DNA from: Pseudomonas arsenicoxydans
GTDB lineage: Bacteria; Pseudomonadota; Gammaproteobacteria; Pseudomonadales; Pseudomonadaceae
Length of the DNA stretch: 64,000 nt
Assembly: GCF_006438915.1 (NCBI RefSeq)
Contig: NZ_RCZE01000001.1
Span: forward strand, 62,001-126,000
Direction: 5' to 3'
Every line of letters begins with the position of its first letter. Position 1 is the first letter of the stretch. Under the pieces are notes generated by a model. The model was not told where the DNA came from. It saw only the letters and a list, made by a program, of their open reading frames with translations, and searched no databases. A program made the translations under genes and the position numbers. Shown one piece after another: positions 1-7,222 of this stretch.

Positions 1-1098
1 GAGCAGCTGGATCCGTCGTTCATCGTCGGCGTGCTGGTCAGCGGCATGTTGGTAGGCGAGGTTCGCGATCTGTGGGAGCGGCGCTTGCAGCGTCTGCAGA
101 TGGCTAACGATTATCGCCAGTATCGACTCGACGAATTCACCCGCGCGCACCAGATTCTGAGGGTCTCCCACGACCTGCTGGAGCAGCGCGTGGCAGGCAG
201 CGACCAGAGTTTGCGCAGTTCCTTGCTCGGCTTGCGCGACAAGCTGCGGGTGATGCCTGACGAAGGCGATGCACTGGCCGCGCTGGCCGACCCGATCGTG
301 ACCATGCTCGGTCAGTACGGCGCGTTGCGCGTGGCCGGTTTGTACCGCGTCGACGAGCGTGAAGAAAACGTCTTGCCTGAAGCCTTGGCGACCATCGGCA
401 TCATGGGGCCGTTGGGCACCGAAGATGGCCTGGTCAAGCTGTGCCTGGAGCGTGGTGAACTGGTCAGCGTGCGTCAGGAGCTGATCGATGCCGGCCAATC
501 GGCCCAGTTCTCGTCGTTGCAGGCGTGCATTCCGTTGATCGATGCCGAAGGTCGCTTGTTGGCGATTCTGGCGGTGCGGCAGATGCCGTTCTTCGCGTTT
601 CAGGATCGCACCCTGAGCCTGTTGGCGTTGCTCGCCGGACACATCGCCGACCTGCTGCGCCGCGACCCGCAAGTGCTGCAACTGGCCGACGCCGATGCGC
701 AGCACTTCACGCTGCAACTCAAGCGCTCGCTGCTGGATGTCGAGCAGCACAAGCTGGCGGCCGGCCTGTTCGCCTTCGAAATGACCCGTCAAAACGATGA
801 GCTGGCGCGACTGTTTGAACGGAGCCAGCGCGGTCTCGATCTGCAGTTGTCGCTGCGTAACAATCGCGATCACTCGTTGTTGCTGGTGCTGTTGCCGTTG
901 ACCAGTCCAGAAGGCACCGAAGGGTATTTGGCGCGGATCAACCTGTTGCTGCACGAGCACTTTGGTATCGAAAGCAGCCTGGAAAGTCTTGGCGTGCGTG
1001 TGCTGCCGTTCAACCTGGAGCCTGGCTGTGAACGCAACGGGCTGCGTAATTTCCTGTTCAACGAGTGTGGCCTGAATGATCAGCAAGTGGCTGTTTAG
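1..1098 (+). CDS. pelD: PelD, c-di-GMP receptor of Pel polysaccharide export (5' end outside window)
   Basis: Inner-membrane receptor that switches on Pel exopolysaccharide synthesis when it binds cyclic di-GMP. The frame is open from base 1, so the N-terminal membrane segments lie mostly upstream; about 365 codons are visible, against about 455 residues for the P. aeruginosa protein. The visible part fits a GAF domain followed by a degenerate GGDEF domain with no GGDEF active-site motif. The inhibitory-site motif RGLD is encoded at 829-840 and a second arginine at 934-936. Their 35-residue spacing equals that of R367 and R402, the c-di-GMP ligands known in P. aeruginosa PelD, so binding is probably kept. 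The end overlaps pelE by 23 bases. Identification rests on this and on the pelE-F-G order. Confidence 0.93.
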   Translation, partial: EQLDPSFIVGVLVSGMLVGEVRDLWERRLQRLQMANDYRQYRLDEFTRAHQILRVSHDLLEQRVAGSDQSLRSSLLGLRDKLRVMPDEGDALAALADPIVTMLGQYGALRVAGLYRVDEREENVLPEALATIGIMGPLGTEDGLVKLCLERGELVSVRQELIDAGQSAQFSSLQACIPLIDAEGRLLAILAVRQMPFFAFQDRTLSLLALLAGHIADLLRRDPQVLQLADADAQHFTLQLKRSLLDVEQHKLAAGLFAFEMTRQNDELARLFERSQRGLDLQLSLRNNRDHSLLLVLLPLTSPEGTEGYLARINLLLHEHFGIESSLESLGVRVLPFNLEPGCERNGLRNFLFNECGLNDQQVAV

Positions 1099-2065
1099 CG
1101 GAGCCTTGTTGTTAGAGGCGGGCAGTTGGGCCAGCTTGTGGGTCGCAGCGCCTGAATTACAACAACTGCTGGTGTTCACCTTGAGCCATGGCCTGGCCTG
1201 CGTGATGTTGTGCGCGGCCGTATGGTTGCTGTTGCCGGCACGTTACCGTTCGCCGCTGCCGTGGAGCCCGCTGTTCATCTTCAGCCTGGCGTTCTTTGTG
1301 CCGGTGCTCGGGGCAGTCGGCGTGGTTGCGGCGATTTTCCCGGCGCTGTACCTGCCGCGCAAACGCGACAAGCAGGCGTGGCAAGCGGTGGGCATCCCGA
1401 AACTGCCGTATCGGGCGCAACTGCAATTGCACAAACCGGTGTTTGCCGATGGCGGTTTGCAGGACGTTTTGCGCCATGCGCCGGATCCGGACCAGCGTCT
1501 GGCCGCATTGCTCGCCACCCGTCGCATGCCCGGCAAAGAAGCCGTGCCGATCCTCAAACTGGCACTGGCCGACCCGAGTGATGACGTGCGCTTGCTGGCG
1601 TACTCGATGCTCGACAAGCAGGAAAGCGACATCAACCTGCACATCCAGATCGCCCTCGGCGAACTGACCGATGCTAATGCCAAAGCGGCGGGTGCGCTGC
1701 ACGGCCGGCTGGCGCGTTGGTATTGGGAATTGGCGTATCTGGGGCTGGCCCAAGGCAGCGTGCTCGACCACGTGCTCAATCAAGCCAGCGAGCATGCCGA
1801 GCTCGGCCTGGAAGCGGGCGAGGGCGGTGAACTGTTTCTGCTGGCCGGGCGCATCGCGCTGGAGCGTGGCGACATCGAGCGTGCTGAAGTGCTGCTCGGT
1901 CAGGCTCAGGAGAACGGCATGGGCGCGGCGCAGGTGCTGCCGTTTCGCGCCGAACTGGCCTTCGAGGCCGGTCGTTATCACGAAATTCCCGGACTGCTCG
2001 CGCGCCTTCCCGAGGAAACCCGTCAGCGGCCACCGTTCGCTGCATTGGTCAGGAGCTGGACATGA
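1076..2065 (+). CDS. pelE: PelE, membrane-anchored TPR protein of Pel synthesis
   Basis: Inner-membrane partner in the Pel synthase/export complex. The 329-residue protein begins with hydrophobic segments (roughly residues 5-25, 30-55 and 65-92) and continues as an alpha-helical region of repeat type from about residue 110. There, stretches such as AGRIALERGDIERAEVLLGQA look like tetratricopeptide repeats. In P. aeruginosa PelE is reported to use its TPR region to contact PelA and to work with PelD, PelF and PelG in the inner membrane. The ATG lies inside pelD, and the stop overlaps the pelF start by 4 bases, so translation is probably coupled. Sequence conservation of PelE is low, so the name leans on operon position. 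Confidence 0.9.
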   Translation: MISKWLFSGALLLEAGSWASLWVAAPELQQLLVFTLSHGLACVMLCAAVWLLLPARYRSPLPWSPLFIFSLAFFVPVLGAVGVVAAIFPALYLPRKRDKQAWQAVGIPKLPYRAQLQLHKPVFADGGLQDVLRHAPDPDQRLAALLATRRMPGKEAVPILKLALADPSDDVRLLAYSMLDKQESDINLHIQIALGELTDANAKAAGALHGRLARWYWELAYLGLAQGSVLDHVLNQASEHAELGLEAGEGGELFLLAGRIALERGDIERAEVLLGQAQENGMGAAQVLPFRAELAFEAGRYHEIPGLLARLPEETRQRPPFAALVRSWT

Positions 2066-3576
2066 ATCACAAGGAACAGGCACCCGTTGCCGACATCTGC
2101 CTGCTGCTCGAAGGCACCTGGCCTTACGTGCGCGGCGGCGTGTCCAGCTGGATTCACCAGATGATCCTTGGCCTGCCGGAACTGACCTTCTCGGTGATGT
2201 TCATTGGCGGGCAGCGTCAGGCTTATTCGGCGCGCCGCTACGAAGTGCCGGCCAACGTGCTGCACATCGAAGAAGTGTTCCTCGAAGACGCCACGCATCC
2301 GACCAAGGCGCTGGGCGATCCGCGCGAGGCTGACGAACAGCAGCTGCAAGATTTGTATCGCTTTTTGCATCACCCGGATGCACCTGACCTCGCCATGGGC
2401 GAACGCTTGCTCGACTGCATTGCCCAGGGCCGCATGACCCTCGACGACGTACTGCGCAGCCGCGCCAGTTGGGAAACACTGAGTGAAGGCTACCGTCAAC
2501 ATTGCGCTGACCCGTCCTTCGTCAATTATTTCTGGACCCTGCGCTCGATGCAGTCGCCGTTGCTGATGCTCGCCGAAGCCGCGCGACGGATGCCGAAAGC
2601 GCGGGTGCTGCATTCGATTTCCACCGGCTACGCGGGTTTTCTCGGGTGCATCCTCAAGCAGCGCTGGAACTGCACCTATTTGCTCAGCGAGCACGGCATC
2701 TACACCAAGGAACGCAAGATCGACCTGGCGCAGGCCAGCTGGATTGCCGAGAGTTCGGGCCAGGCGCTGAACCGCAGCCTCGATGCCGGCTCCGGTTACA
2801 TCCGCACGTTGTGGGTACGCTTCTTCGAGCGCATTGGTCAGCTGACCTACAACAGCGCCGACAACATCATCGCGCTGTACGACGGCAACCGTCAGCGGCA
2901 GATCAAGGACGGCGCCATGGCGTCCCGCACCCAGGTGATTCCGAACGGTATCGACCTGCCGGTGTGGACCGCCGCGCTGGAATCCCGTGCTCACGGCATT
3001 GCGCCGGTCGTTGGCCTGATCGGCCGTGTGGTGCCGATCAAGGACGTCAAAACCTTTCTGCGGGCGATGCGCGGCGTGATCAGTGCCATGCCGCACGCCG
3101 AGGGCTGGATCGTCGGCCCGGAAGAGGAAGACCCGGAATACGTCAGCGAATGCCGCAGCCTGATGGCCAGCCTGGGCCTGGAGGGCAAGGTGCATTTCCT
3201 CGGCTTCCAGCGCATCCAGGACATCCTGCCGAAACTCGGCTTGATGGTGTTGACCTCGATCAGCGAGGCGCAACCGCTGGTGATCCTCGAAGCCTGGGCC
3301 GCCGGTACGCCGGTGGTCAGCAGTGACGTCGGCTCGTGCCGCGAACTGATCGAAGGCGGCAGCGCCGAAGACCGTGACCTCGGGCACGCCGGCAAAGTGG
3401 TGGCGATTGCCGACCCGCAAGCCACCAGCGCGGCGATCCTCGAACTGCTGCGCAGCCCGCAACGCTGGCAAGCCGCTCAGGCCAGCGGCTTGTTGCGGGT
3501 CACTCGTTACTACACCGAAGCCTTGATGCTGCAGCGTTATCGCGACTTGTATCAAGCTGCCATGGAGAACAGTTAA
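2062..3576 (+). CDS. pelF: PelF, cytosolic glycosyltransferase of Pel synthesis
   Basis: Retaining GT4-type glycosyltransferase that polymerises the Pel polysaccharide from a UDP-sugar in the cytoplasm. The 504-residue protein has two Rossmann-like halves. The N-terminal half opens with DICLLLEGTWPYVRGGVSSW, a glycine-rich acceptor-side signature. The nucleotide-sugar half starts near VVGLIGRVVPIKD and holds the EX7E motif in SEAQPLVILEAW (E402 and E410). No signal peptide or membrane helix is seen, as expected for the soluble Pel enzyme. The start overlaps the pelE stop (ATGA) and pelG follows directly after the stop. Length and motifs agree with the family. Confidence 0.95.
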   Translation: MNHKEQAPVADICLLLEGTWPYVRGGVSSWIHQMILGLPELTFSVMFIGGQRQAYSARRYEVPANVLHIEEVFLEDATHPTKALGDPREADEQQLQDLYRFLHHPDAPDLAMGERLLDCIAQGRMTLDDVLRSRASWETLSEGYRQHCADPSFVNYFWTLRSMQSPLLMLAEAARRMPKARVLHSISTGYAGFLGCILKQRWNCTYLLSEHGIYTKERKIDLAQASWIAESSGQALNRSLDAGSGYIRTLWVRFFERIGQLTYNSADNIIALYDGNRQRQIKDGAMASRTQVIPNGIDLPVWTAALESRAHGIAPVVGLIGRVVPIKDVKTFLRAMRGVISAMPHAEGWIVGPEEEDPEYVSECRSLMASLGLEGKVHFLGFQRIQDILPKLGLMVLTSISEAQPLVILEAWAAGTPVVSSDVGSCRELIEGGSAEDRDLGHAGKVVAIADPQATSAAILELLRSPQRWQAAQASGLLRVTRYYTEALMLQRYRDLYQAAMENS

Positions 3577-4947
3577 ATGGCCGGGATTGGCTTCGAACTG
3601 CGAAAAATCCTTTCGCGGGATTCCTACACCGCGACCCTGCACGCCTACGTCTACGCGGGGCTGATCAGCTCCGGGCCGTGGGTGTTGTCGATCATCAGCG
3701 TGATGCTGGTGGGGATCATCAGTATCGGCTTGCTGCTGCCGAACGCCTTGGTCGGGCAGTTTCTGGTGACGGTGACGTACCTGATGGCCACCTCGCTGAT
3801 TCTCACGGGCGGCCTGCAACTGTTCTTCACCCGCTTCGTGTCCGACCGGTTGTTCGAACACAAGTACGATCAGATTCTGCCCAACCTGTTGGGCGTGTTG
3901 TTGCTGGTCACCCTAGGCGCCGGGCTGCTGGGTATCGTCGTGCTGGGCCTGTTGTTCGACCAGCCGCTGATCTACCGCGTGCTGGTGTTGGCCAACTTCG
4001 TGGTGCTGTGCAACTTGTGGCTGGTGATCATCTTCCTCTCGGGGATGAAAGCCTATAACCGCATTTTGCTGGTGATGCTGGTGGGTTACGCGCTGATGGT
4101 CGCGAGCGCTTACCTGCTGAGCTTTCTGCAAATGCCGGGCTTGCTGTTGGCGCTGTTGATCGGGCACAGCACGCTGCTGTTCCTGTTCCTCTACGACATC
4201 CTGCGCGAGTACCGGGCCGAGAAACTGATCGCCTTCGATTTCCTCGCACGGCGCAATGTTTTCCTCAGCCTGCTGGCCACCGGTTTCTTCTACAACCTGG
4301 GCATCTGGATCGACAAATTCCTGTTCTGGTTCAACCCCGGCACCTCCAACGCAATCGTCGGCCCGCTGCGTGCCTCGATCCTGTACGACTTGCCGATCTT
4401 CCTCGCGTACCTGGCGATCATCCCCGGCATGGCGGTCTTTCTGGTGCGCATCGAAACCGACTTCGCCGAGTGGTACGACCGTCTGTTCCGGGCGATCCGC
4501 GAAGGCGAAACCTTGCAGCACATCGGTCAGCTGAAAACCGAAATGACCTTGTCGATCCGTCAGGGGTTGCTGGAAATCTGTAAGGTCCAGGGACTGACGG
4601 CGGTGCTGTTATTCCTGTTCGCGCCGCGCTTGCTCGACTGGCTGGGCATCTCCAGTTACTACCTGCCGCTGTTCTACATCGACCTGATCGGCGTGAGTAT
4701 TCAGGTGGTGTTCATGGCCTTGCTCAACGTGTTCTTCTATCTCGACAAACGCACCGTGGTGTTGGAGCTGTGTGTGCTGTTCGCGGTGTTGAACGCGATG
4801 TTGACGCTGTTCAGCATGTACCTCGGCCCGAGCTTTTTCGGGTACGGGTTTACGCTGTCGCTGCTGATCTGTGTATTGCTGGGTTTACACCGGCTGACCA
4901 CGGCGCTGGAAGATCTGGAGTACGACACGTTCATGTTGTCGCGCTGA
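3577..4947 (+). CDS. pelG: PelG, polytopic inner-membrane Pel transporter
   Basis: Last gene of the pel operon. The 456-residue protein is almost entirely hydrophobic, with about twelve membrane helices, and resembles Wzx/MATE-type polysaccharide flippases. It starts MAGIGFELRKIL, the amphipathic N-terminus typical of PelG. It forms the inner-membrane synthase/export complex with PelD, PelE and PelF and is thought to move the growing chain to the periplasm. The ATG comes immediately after the pelF stop with no gap, and an intrinsic terminator lies about 20 bases after the stop. There is no sign of truncation. The function is family knowledge; the membrane topology is read from the sequence. 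Confidence 0.94.
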   Translation: MAGIGFELRKILSRDSYTATLHAYVYAGLISSGPWVLSIISVMLVGIISIGLLLPNALVGQFLVTVTYLMATSLILTGGLQLFFTRFVSDRLFEHKYDQILPNLLGVLLLVTLGAGLLGIVVLGLLFDQPLIYRVLVLANFVVLCNLWLVIIFLSGMKAYNRILLVMLVGYALMVASAYLLSFLQMPGLLLALLIGHSTLLFLFLYDILREYRAEKLIAFDFLARRNVFLSLLATGFFYNLGIWIDKFLFWFNPGTSNAIVGPLRASILYDLPIFLAYLAIIPGMAVFLVRIETDFAEWYDRLFRAIREGETLQHIGQLKTEMTLSIRQGLLEICKVQGLTAVLLFLFAPRLLDWLGISSYYLPLFYIDLIGVSIQVVFMALLNVFFYLDKRTVVLELCVLFAVLNAMLTLFSMYLGPSFFGYGFTLSLLICVLLGLHRLTTALEDLEYDTFMLSR

Positions 4948-4966
4948 CGATTGTTTCAGGCGTGAG

Positions 4967-5002
4967 AAAGGCACTGGCGTTTATCGCTCAGTGCCTTTTT
5001 TT
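4967..5002 (+). terminator. Intrinsic terminator of the pel operon
   Basis: AAAGGCACTG at 4967-4976 pairs with CAGTGCCTTT at 4989-4998, giving a 10-bp stem with a 12-base loop that runs into a T tract. It lies 19 bases after the pelG stop. Confidence 0.9.
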
Positions 5003-5082
5003 CATCCGACCAACGTCACGGGTGTGCGGACGCTGCGCTGCTAGGCTTGCCTCTCTGTCGCTTCCCTTCAGGAGACACGGCC

Positions 5083-5505
5083 ATGAGTACTGCACTGGAA
5101 ACCGTTCTGTACACCGCAAAAACCCACACCGTCGGTGGCCGCACCGGCACCGGAAAATCTAGCGACGGCGAACTCGACGTCACCTTCAGCTCCCCCGGCT
5201 CGGGCAAGCCCGGCACCAACCCGGAGCAACTGTTTGCGCTCGGCTATTCAGCGTGCTTTATCGGCGCGATTCAGGTGGCGGCTGGGATGATGAAAATCAA
5301 ACTGCCGGAAGATACGTCGGTGGATGCCGAGGTGGATCTGGGTAAAACCAGTGGTGGGGATTTTCAGTTGGCGGTCAGGTTGAACGTCAATATTCCCGGG
5401 CTGGAGGATGGGGTTAAGCGCGAACTGGCCGAGGCTGCGCATCAGATGTGCCCGTACTCGCGGATGACGCGCGGGCATGTTTCGGTTGATTTGAAAGTGG
5501 TCTAG
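5083..5505 (+). CDS. ohr: Ohr, organic hydroperoxide reductase (OsmC/Ohr family)
   Basis: Cytoplasmic thiol peroxidase that reduces organic and fatty-acid hydroperoxides, using lipoyl-dependent recycling in this family. The 140-residue protein carries both family cysteines, Cys58 in YSACFIGA and Cys123 in QMCPYSR, the catalytic arginine in VGGR (Arg20) and the NPEQL glutamate (Glu49). An upstream in-frame ATG at 5047 would add 12 unrelated residues. The start at 5083 is preferred because it gives the family N-terminus and has CAGGAG 9 bases upstream. It is a single gene with its own upstream region. MarR-type OhrR usually controls ohr, but no ohrR lies in this window. Confidence 0.93.
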   Translation: MSTALETVLYTAKTHTVGGRTGTGKSSDGELDVTFSSPGSGKPGTNPEQLFALGYSACFIGAIQVAAGMMKIKLPEDTSVDAEVDLGKTSGGDFQLAVRLNVNIPGLEDGVKRELAEAAHQMCPYSRMTRGHVSVDLKVV

Positions 5506-5532
5506 ATCCCGGCCTCACACCGGGTTTGCCTT

Positions 5533-5622
5533 TGTAGGAGTGAGCCTGCTCGCGATAGCTGATGTTCATTCAACATGGATGCCGACTGACACACTGCCAT
5601 CGCGAGCAGGCTCACTCCTACA
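5533..5622. repeat. REPIN 1 of a tandem array (TGTAGGAGTGAGCCTGCTCGCGA type)
   Basis: The two ends, TGTAGGAGTGAGCCTGCTCG and its reverse complement, form a long inverted repeat around an AT-richer centre. This is the head-outward REP doublet (REPIN) architecture of fluorescent pseudomonads. Confidence 0.88.
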
Positions 5623-5626
5623 AGTA

Positions 5627-5667
5627 ATCTCCAGCGAACACAAAGCCTGTGTACGACAACAACCCAG
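5627..5667. repeat. REPIN-array spacer, copy 1
   Basis: The spacer ATCTCCAGCGAACACAAA...GTACGACAA...CCAGTG recurs with few changes at 5762-5805. The REPIN and its spacer therefore repeat as a unit of about 135 bases. Confidence 0.75.
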
Positions 5668-5757
5668 TGTGGGAGCGGGCTTGCTCGCGAAGGGGCCGTG
5701 TCAGTCACTTTCCATGCTGAATGACACACTGCTTTCGCGAGCAAGCCCGCTCCCACA
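5668..5757. repeat. REPIN 2 of the tandem array (GTGGGAGCGGGCTTGCTCGCGA type)
   Basis: GTGGGAGCGGGCTTGCTCGC and its reverse complement face outward around a 45-base centre. The REP sequence is a different variant from REPIN 1, so the array mixes two subtypes. Confidence 0.9.
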
Positions 5758-5761
5758 TTTG

Positions 5762-5819
5762 ATCTCCAGCGAATACAAAATCTGCGTACGACAAAAAAAT
5801 CCAGTGTAGGAGTGAGCGG
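5762..5819. repeat. Spacer copy 2 and a truncated third REP
   Basis: The second spacer copy is followed by TGTAGGAGTGAGC at about 5806-5818, the first bases of a REP that is then broken off. This suggests a third unit lost most of its length. The 341 bases from 5506 to 5846 hold this array and no supportable gene. Confidence 0.65.
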
Positions 5820-5846
5820 TGTGTCGAAGACCTCAGGGTCCAGAGC

Positions 5847-6050
5847 CTAGTTCGAAGCCCCAACCCCAAACTTCAACCCACCCCAACTCCAATCCTTCGA
5901 CTGCTTTGTATAACACCCCGGCTGATTGGCCGGTTCGGCGTCACAGGCAATCCGCCCGTTCTTGCTGGTGTCGGTGGTGCGGTCGTTGTAGTACGAACAG
6001 CCGGACGACAGGGAGAGGGTGAATACAACAATCAGCGTTTTGAATTTCAT
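5847..6050 (-). CDS. Small predicted lipoprotein of unknown function
   Basis: A 67-residue protein with a Lys-rich start, a hydrophobic stretch (TLIVVFTLSL) and SSGC ending at Cys18, which would be the lipidated residue. The residue at -3 is Ser rather than Leu, so the lipobox is slightly atypical. The mature part (SYYNDRTTDT...) is polar and holds two more cysteines at about residues 36 and 46, which could form a disulfide, followed by a Gly/Trp-rich end. An AAGGAT ribosome-binding site lies 6 bases before the ATG. It sits between the REPIN array and the ssrA terminator. No family was recognised. Confidence 0.7.
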   Translation of the reverse strand: MKFKTLIVVFTLSLSSGCSYYNDRTTDTSKNGRIACDAEPANQPGCYTKQSKDWSWGGLKFGVGASN

Positions 6051-6108
6051 GGCGCCATCCTTGGGAGTAGTACGTCAGCGTAGGCCGGGTTGTGTAAAAA
6101 ACAAATCA

Positions 6109-6160
6109 CCAACCCCCAGATGCAACAAAACCCGCACTTGGCGGGTTTTGGTTTGCTTCG
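6109..6160 (-). terminator. Intrinsic terminator of ssrA (copy A of a duplicated element)
   Basis: AAAACCCGC at 6127-6135 pairs with GCGGGTTTT at 6141-6149, and on the minus strand the stem leads into T-rich sequence just after the tmRNA 3' end. A near-identical 51-base copy is present at 7115-7165. Confidence 0.85.
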
Positions 6161-6164
6161 GATT

Positions 6165-6562
6165 TGGTGGAGCCGGGGGGATTTGAACCCCCGTCCGCCA
6201 GTACTCCGCTGTCGGTACTACATGCGTAGCCGTTTCTATTAAGTTAACCCTCAGCGACCCGAAGGGCAGGGTGCTTTGGGCGAGTTGTGTAAGTTTTAGC
6301 CGCTTCGTCCACAACGTACTGCACGGCGATTCTGTTCTATATGACAATCACTTTGGGTTTACAGACATCCCCTGGTGATTGCTGGACCCGAAGGTACCAG
6401 AAGCTCAGGATCTAAAGCTGCTTACGCAGCGAGAGAGAATTCCTGGCCGTAGGTTTCGTCATTGGCAACTATAAGTAGTTGCAACAGTGGATTTACGAGT
6501 TCTGTTACCAACTCGGCATGCACCTAAAGTTTCGCGACCGGCGTCGAATCCTAAACGGCCCC
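6165..6562 (-). ncRNA. ssrA: Transfer-messenger RNA (tmRNA)
   Basis: Rescues stalled ribosomes together with SmpB (encoded at 16461-16943) and tags the aborted protein for proteolysis. On the minus strand the 398-base RNA begins GGGGCCGTTTAGGATTCGAC and ends in an alanyl-type acceptor with encoded CCA (GGCTCCACCA). The TPsiC arm is visible in GGGGGTTCAAATCCCCC. The tag frame (6466 down to 6422) encodes ANDETYGQEFSLAA followed by TAA. The final LAA is the ClpXP degron. The tag of 14 residues is longer than the 10 to 11 residues common elsewhere. Ends were set by pairing of the 5' GGGGCC region with the 3' GGCTCC acceptor strand. Confidence 0.97.
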
Positions 6563-6564
6563 GT

Positions 6565-6599
6565 GCCTGTTGCTCGGTGAATCAAAGTGAGCAACAGGC
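6565..6599 (-). promoter_or_regulatory. Perfect inverted repeat in the predicted 5' leader of pre-tmRNA
   Basis: GCCTGTTGCTC (6565-6575) and GAGCAACAGGC (6589-6599) form an 11-bp stem with a 13-base loop, starting two bases before the mature tmRNA 5' end. On the minus strand a promoter-like TTGGCC, 18 bases, TACACT lies just upstream. The transcript would then begin near the outer edge of this hairpin, which RNase P would remove. Confidence 0.55.
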
Positions 6600-6676
6600 C
6601 TGCGCAGTGTACGCCAACACGCGTCAGAAGGCCAACTGCAAGGTTGCCCTCTATTGATCATGGGTGGGTTCGTTGT

Positions 6677-6928
6677 TCAATTCGCCATCGACAATGCCTG
6701 GCTGGCCTCGGTGGCGCATTTTTTGTCATCTTTGGCGGCCTGTGACGCTTTGGCGCTGGCCAACAGTCTTTTGATCTCCGGCGCATTGGTGGCGGTCGCT
6801 GGCAGCGAATTCACTTTGGCTTCGAGCTCTTGCAGCTTGCTCGTACACAGGTTGTTGTCCGCAGCAAAGACGGGAGAGGCCAACAGTGCAGCAGAAATGA
6901 ACAGACCAGCGAGTGCGGTACGTTTCAT
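6677..6928 (-). CDS. Small secreted two-cysteine protein, paralogue 1
   Basis: An 83-residue protein with a clear signal peptide (MKRTALAGLFISAALLASPVFA, cleaved before ADNN). The mature part of about 60 residues is helical and charged, with cysteines at 28 and 71 that could form a disulfide. The chosen ATG is preceded by GGAGATAC; a longer in-frame start at 7198 has no such site and would bury the signal peptide. The gene at 7223-7498 encodes a relative with the same signal peptide pattern and cysteine placement. A bulged hairpin (about 6630-6648) follows before ssrA. No family or function was recognised; a periplasmic location is inferred. Confidence 0.78.
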   Translation of the reverse strand: MKRTALAGLFISAALLASPVFAADNNLCTSKLQELEAKVNSLPATATNAPEIKRLLASAKASQAAKDDKKCATEASQALSMAN

Positions 6929-7114
6929 GGGTATCTCCTCGAACTGATGGTCTCGGTGCCGCCGTTTGGGCGGGCGGATCGGCCGAGTCTGAAAAATCAG
7001 CCACGATTGATTGGGCTTATCTAAAAGACTACGGCCCGGCACAGGAATTCGGTTTGCGCAAAAAAAGCTATGAAAAAACCGATTAATGGAAGCAATGGCA
7101 CTGGAACGGATTAG

Positions 7115-7165
7115 CCAACCCCAGATGCACCAAAACCCGCAATTGGCGGGTTTTGGTTTGCTGCG
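7115..7165 (-). repeat. Second copy (copy B) of the ssrA terminator element
   Basis: The element CCAACCCCAGATGCA...AAAACCCGC...GCGGGTTTTGGTTTGCT matches 6109-6160 with only a few differences and keeps a terminator hairpin. The next bases (to about 7180) still resemble the tmRNA 3' end (GCTCTACTCATT against GGCTCCACCAAAT). Confidence 0.8.
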
Positions 7166-7192
7166 TAATGAGTAGAGCCAGTACACCAACAA

Positions 7193-7212
7193 GGCCAACC
7201 CGAAGGTTGGCC
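7193..7212 (-). terminator. Hairpin after paralogue 2
   Basis: GGCCAACC and GGTTGGCC form an 8-bp stem with a CGAA loop. On the minus strand TTGTTGG follows, so this is a plausible weak terminator for the 7223-7498 gene. Confidence 0.65.
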
Positions 7213-7222
7213 CACAGCTTGA

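Noticed and set aside
5533..5819. CRISPR-like spaced repeats
   Set aside because: The repeats are long palindromic doublets with two repeated spacers, the opposite of a CRISPR array, which has unique spacers. No cas genes are present.
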